Positions 5,028 through 6,411 of a stretch of 6,411 nucleotides of DNA are shown here, piece by piece. The notes beneath the pieces are model-generated. The model was not told the origin of the DNA. It was given only the letters and a program-made list of their open reading frames with translations, and searched no databases. Each line of letters begins with the position of its first letter. Positions within the stretch are counted from its first letter, which is position 1. The translations under genes and the position numbers were made by a program. The DNA comes from an uncultured Porphyromonadaceae bacterium (lineage in GTDB: Bacteria; Bacteroidota; Bacteroidia; Bacteroidales; Muribaculaceae): assembly GCA_947174735.1 (NCBI GenBank), contig CAMWKC010000129.1, positions 1-6,411 of the forward strand, given 5' to 3'.

Positions 5028-6411
5028 ATGACCACTCAGATATATCATGATATATGCGCCTATCTGCGCCGTCTCATCAAGGATACTCCCTACGAGGGAC
5101 ACGTCTATGCCGTAGGTGGATGCTGTCGTGACGAAGTGATGGGTAACGACATCAAAGATGTTGATCTTGCCGTTGATCTGCCGGACGGAGGTGTGGAATT
5201 CGCCCGTTGGCTGGCAGCCCGTCAGCTGACCGTAGGAGAACCGGTGCTGTTTCCTAAATTCGGCACAGCCAAACTATATCTCCGCGACTTTCCTGACGAT
5301 GAATTACAAGTAGTACAGACTCGCCGCGAGAAGTACACTGATCACAACAGCCGTAATCCCGAGACAGCTTTTGGCAGCCTCGAAGAAGACTGTATGCGCC
5401 GTGATCTTACTATCAACTCGCTTTACTACGATATAACCAATGATAAACTCATTGACATCACCGGCGTAGGAGTACGTCATATACAGGAACATGTGCTCCG
5501 CACACCGGCCGAACCTTTCGAAACTTTTGACGACGACCCGGTACGCATACTGCGCTGTGTGCGTTTTGCAGCACGCTTCGGTTGGAAGATTGATCAGGAT
5601 ATGCTCGATGCTATGGCTGAAAATGCCTGCCGCCTCAACATTATATCACGCCCGAGACTTATAAGTGAATTTAATAAGTTGCTGACCGGTCCGCATCCCG
5701 ACCTTGCTCTTAACTATCTGCGTGACATCGGTGCACTCTGCCATATCTTTCCGCAGTTAAACCCTCTCAAACGTCTTCCCGACGACGCACGCTATCCGGC
5801 ACCTGTTGATAATAATAAAGATATAAATCAGTACAGTGTGTGGCAGCACACTCTTGATACCCTTTATCATCTTGAAAAGACAGAAAATCATCCGTGGTTA
5901 CCGTTACGTCTGGCTGCTATGCTGTACGAGAGTGGCAAGTTGCCGGCAAAAACGCGACATCCCGACGGAACTGTCTCTTATCCTCAGTATGAGCTTCGCA
6001 GTGCCAAAGTCGCACGCCAGATGCTACGTGCTCTGCACTATGACTCACCAATAGTGCGTCGCACACTGTTTCTCATTACTCACCACCGCTATGCCATCAC
6101 ATGGGGAGAACACGCGGAACACATGACAGACCGTGACTTACGTCGGTTACAGTTGGCAAGCGGTAGTTATGAGATGTTTGAAGCCCTGCTTGATCTTATA
6201 GATGCTTTCAATCATGCCTCCGGCATATATCTTGACCAAGTAAGCTATATAAGACAGCGTAATCAGAAGATGATGGAAAATAACGATCACATGTTCGATT
6301 TCGAGCTACCGGTGAGTAGCGACGATATAATGCGTATCAAGGGTACACGCAGCCAGAAGTTTGTGCACCGCGCAACACAACATCTGATCAAAATGGCTAC
6401 TCAGAACCCAC
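5028..6411 (+). CDS. CCA-adding/poly(A) polymerase family nucleotidyltransferase, 3' partial
   Basis: An uninterrupted frame runs from ATG 5028 to the window end (461 codons, no stop). The head domain has AVGGCCRDEVMGNDIKDVDLAV (28-49), corresponding to the GGxVRD...DxD motif, with catalytic carboxylates D45 and D47. RRDLTINSL (124-132) and DDPVRILRCVRFAAR (169-183) follow; D170 and R173 match the nucleotide-templating EDxxR-type motif. PRLISEFNKLL (209-219) is the next helix. The rest resembles the HD-linked C-terminal region of bacterial tRNA nucleotidyltransferases, but the HD ligands are changed: LYESGK (299-304) replaces LHDxGK, and YPQYE (318-322) replaces the usual histidine-rich turn. 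FELPVSSDDIMRIKG (425-439) resembles the closing segment of the family, so probably only some 20-30 residues are missing. It adds or once added CCA to tRNA 3' ends, or is a divergent paralogue with another RNA substrate. Confidence 0.88.
   Translation, partial: MTTQIYHDICAYLRRLIKDTPYEGHVYAVGGCCRDEVMGNDIKDVDLAVDLPDGGVEFARWLAARQLTVGEPVLFPKFGTAKLYLRDFPDDELQVVQTRREKYTDHNSRNPETAFGSLEEDCMRRDLTINSLYYDITNDKLIDITGVGVRHIQEHVLRTPAEPFETFDDDPVRILRCVRFAARFGWKIDQDMLDAMAENACRLNIISRPRLISEFNKLLTGPHPDLALNYLRDIGALCHIFPQLNPLKRLPDDARYPAPVDNNKDINQYSVWQHTLDTLYHLEKTENHPWLPLRLAAMLYESGKLPAKTRHPDGTVSYPQYELRSAKVARQMLRALHYDSPIVRRTLFLITHHRYAITWGEHAEHMTDRDLRRLQLASGSYEMFEALLDLIDAFNHASGIYLDQVSYIRQRNQKMMENNDHMFDFELPVSSDDIMRIKGTRSQKFVHRATQHLIKMATQNP
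5040..5055. repeat. 16-bp perfect palindrome at the start of the nucleotidyltransferase gene
   Basis: ATATATCATGATATAT reads the same on both strands and covers codons 5-10 of the nucleotidyltransferase gene. A separate 10-bp palindrome, TATCCGGATA, lies at 5012-5021 in the gap after pncB. They may be chance in AT-rich sequence, or a protein-binding site or weak mRNA structure near the translation start. Confidence 0.5.

Noticed and set aside
3793..5102. Minus-strand open frames (3793-4044, 4195-4377, 4785-5102) over pncB.
   Set aside because: pncB is intact and fully conserved across these stretches; the antisense translations have no recognisable features.
5304..6054. Short open frames 5304-5492 (minus) and 5836-6054 (plus) in the last part of the window.
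   Set aside because: Both lie within the long nucleotidyltransferase frame that runs from 5028 to the window end with conserved motifs on both sides.

Overview
The window most likely comes from a Bacteroidales genome (Bacteroidota), perhaps Muribaculaceae or a relative. This is inferred from three things: TAnnTTTG promoter boxes, AT-rich leaders without Shine-Dalgarno sequences, and the style of the housekeeping proteins. It holds two blocks of genes that diverge from a roughly 206-bp intergenic region at about 2888-3093.

The left block is on the minus strand and reads leftward, off the window edge. It is a Ter-type (tellurite-resistance/stress-response) operon. The gene order is a short TerD protein (2330-2887), a longer TerZ/TerX-like TerD-family protein (1608-2270), then three tandem von Willebrand A proteins of the TerY type (937-1575, 297-932 and a partial one at 3-251). 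The TerD proteins keep Asp-rich calcium-binding stretches. The vWA proteins keep MIDAS metal-binding residues, and the two complete ones end in the same proline-rich EVNI tail. In other genomes such TerD and TerY genes lie next to phosphatase, kinase or TerC-like membrane genes. Those would lie beyond the left edge and are not visible here.

The right block is on the plus strand and tightly packed: a SprT-like zinc metalloprotease (3094-3792), nicotinate phosphoribosyltransferase pncB (3805-5010) and a CCA-adding/poly(A) polymerase family nucleotidyltransferase (5028 to the right edge, incomplete). The gaps are 12 and 17 bp, which suggests one transcript. The nucleotidyltransferase has an intact catalytic head, but its HD-type domain has lost its metal ligands.

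Regulatory signals include a near-ideal Bacteroidota promoter (TTG, 19 bp, TAGTTTTG) between the two TerD genes, and -7-like boxes ahead of the first TerD gene and ahead of the SprT-like gene. No RNA genes, insertion sequences, CRISPR arrays or convincing terminators were seen. I did not find an entirely new system. The most notable points are the shared C-terminal tail of the TerY-like proteins, the degenerate HD domain, a 31-bp perfect repeat shared by the two TerD genes, and the internal promoter.
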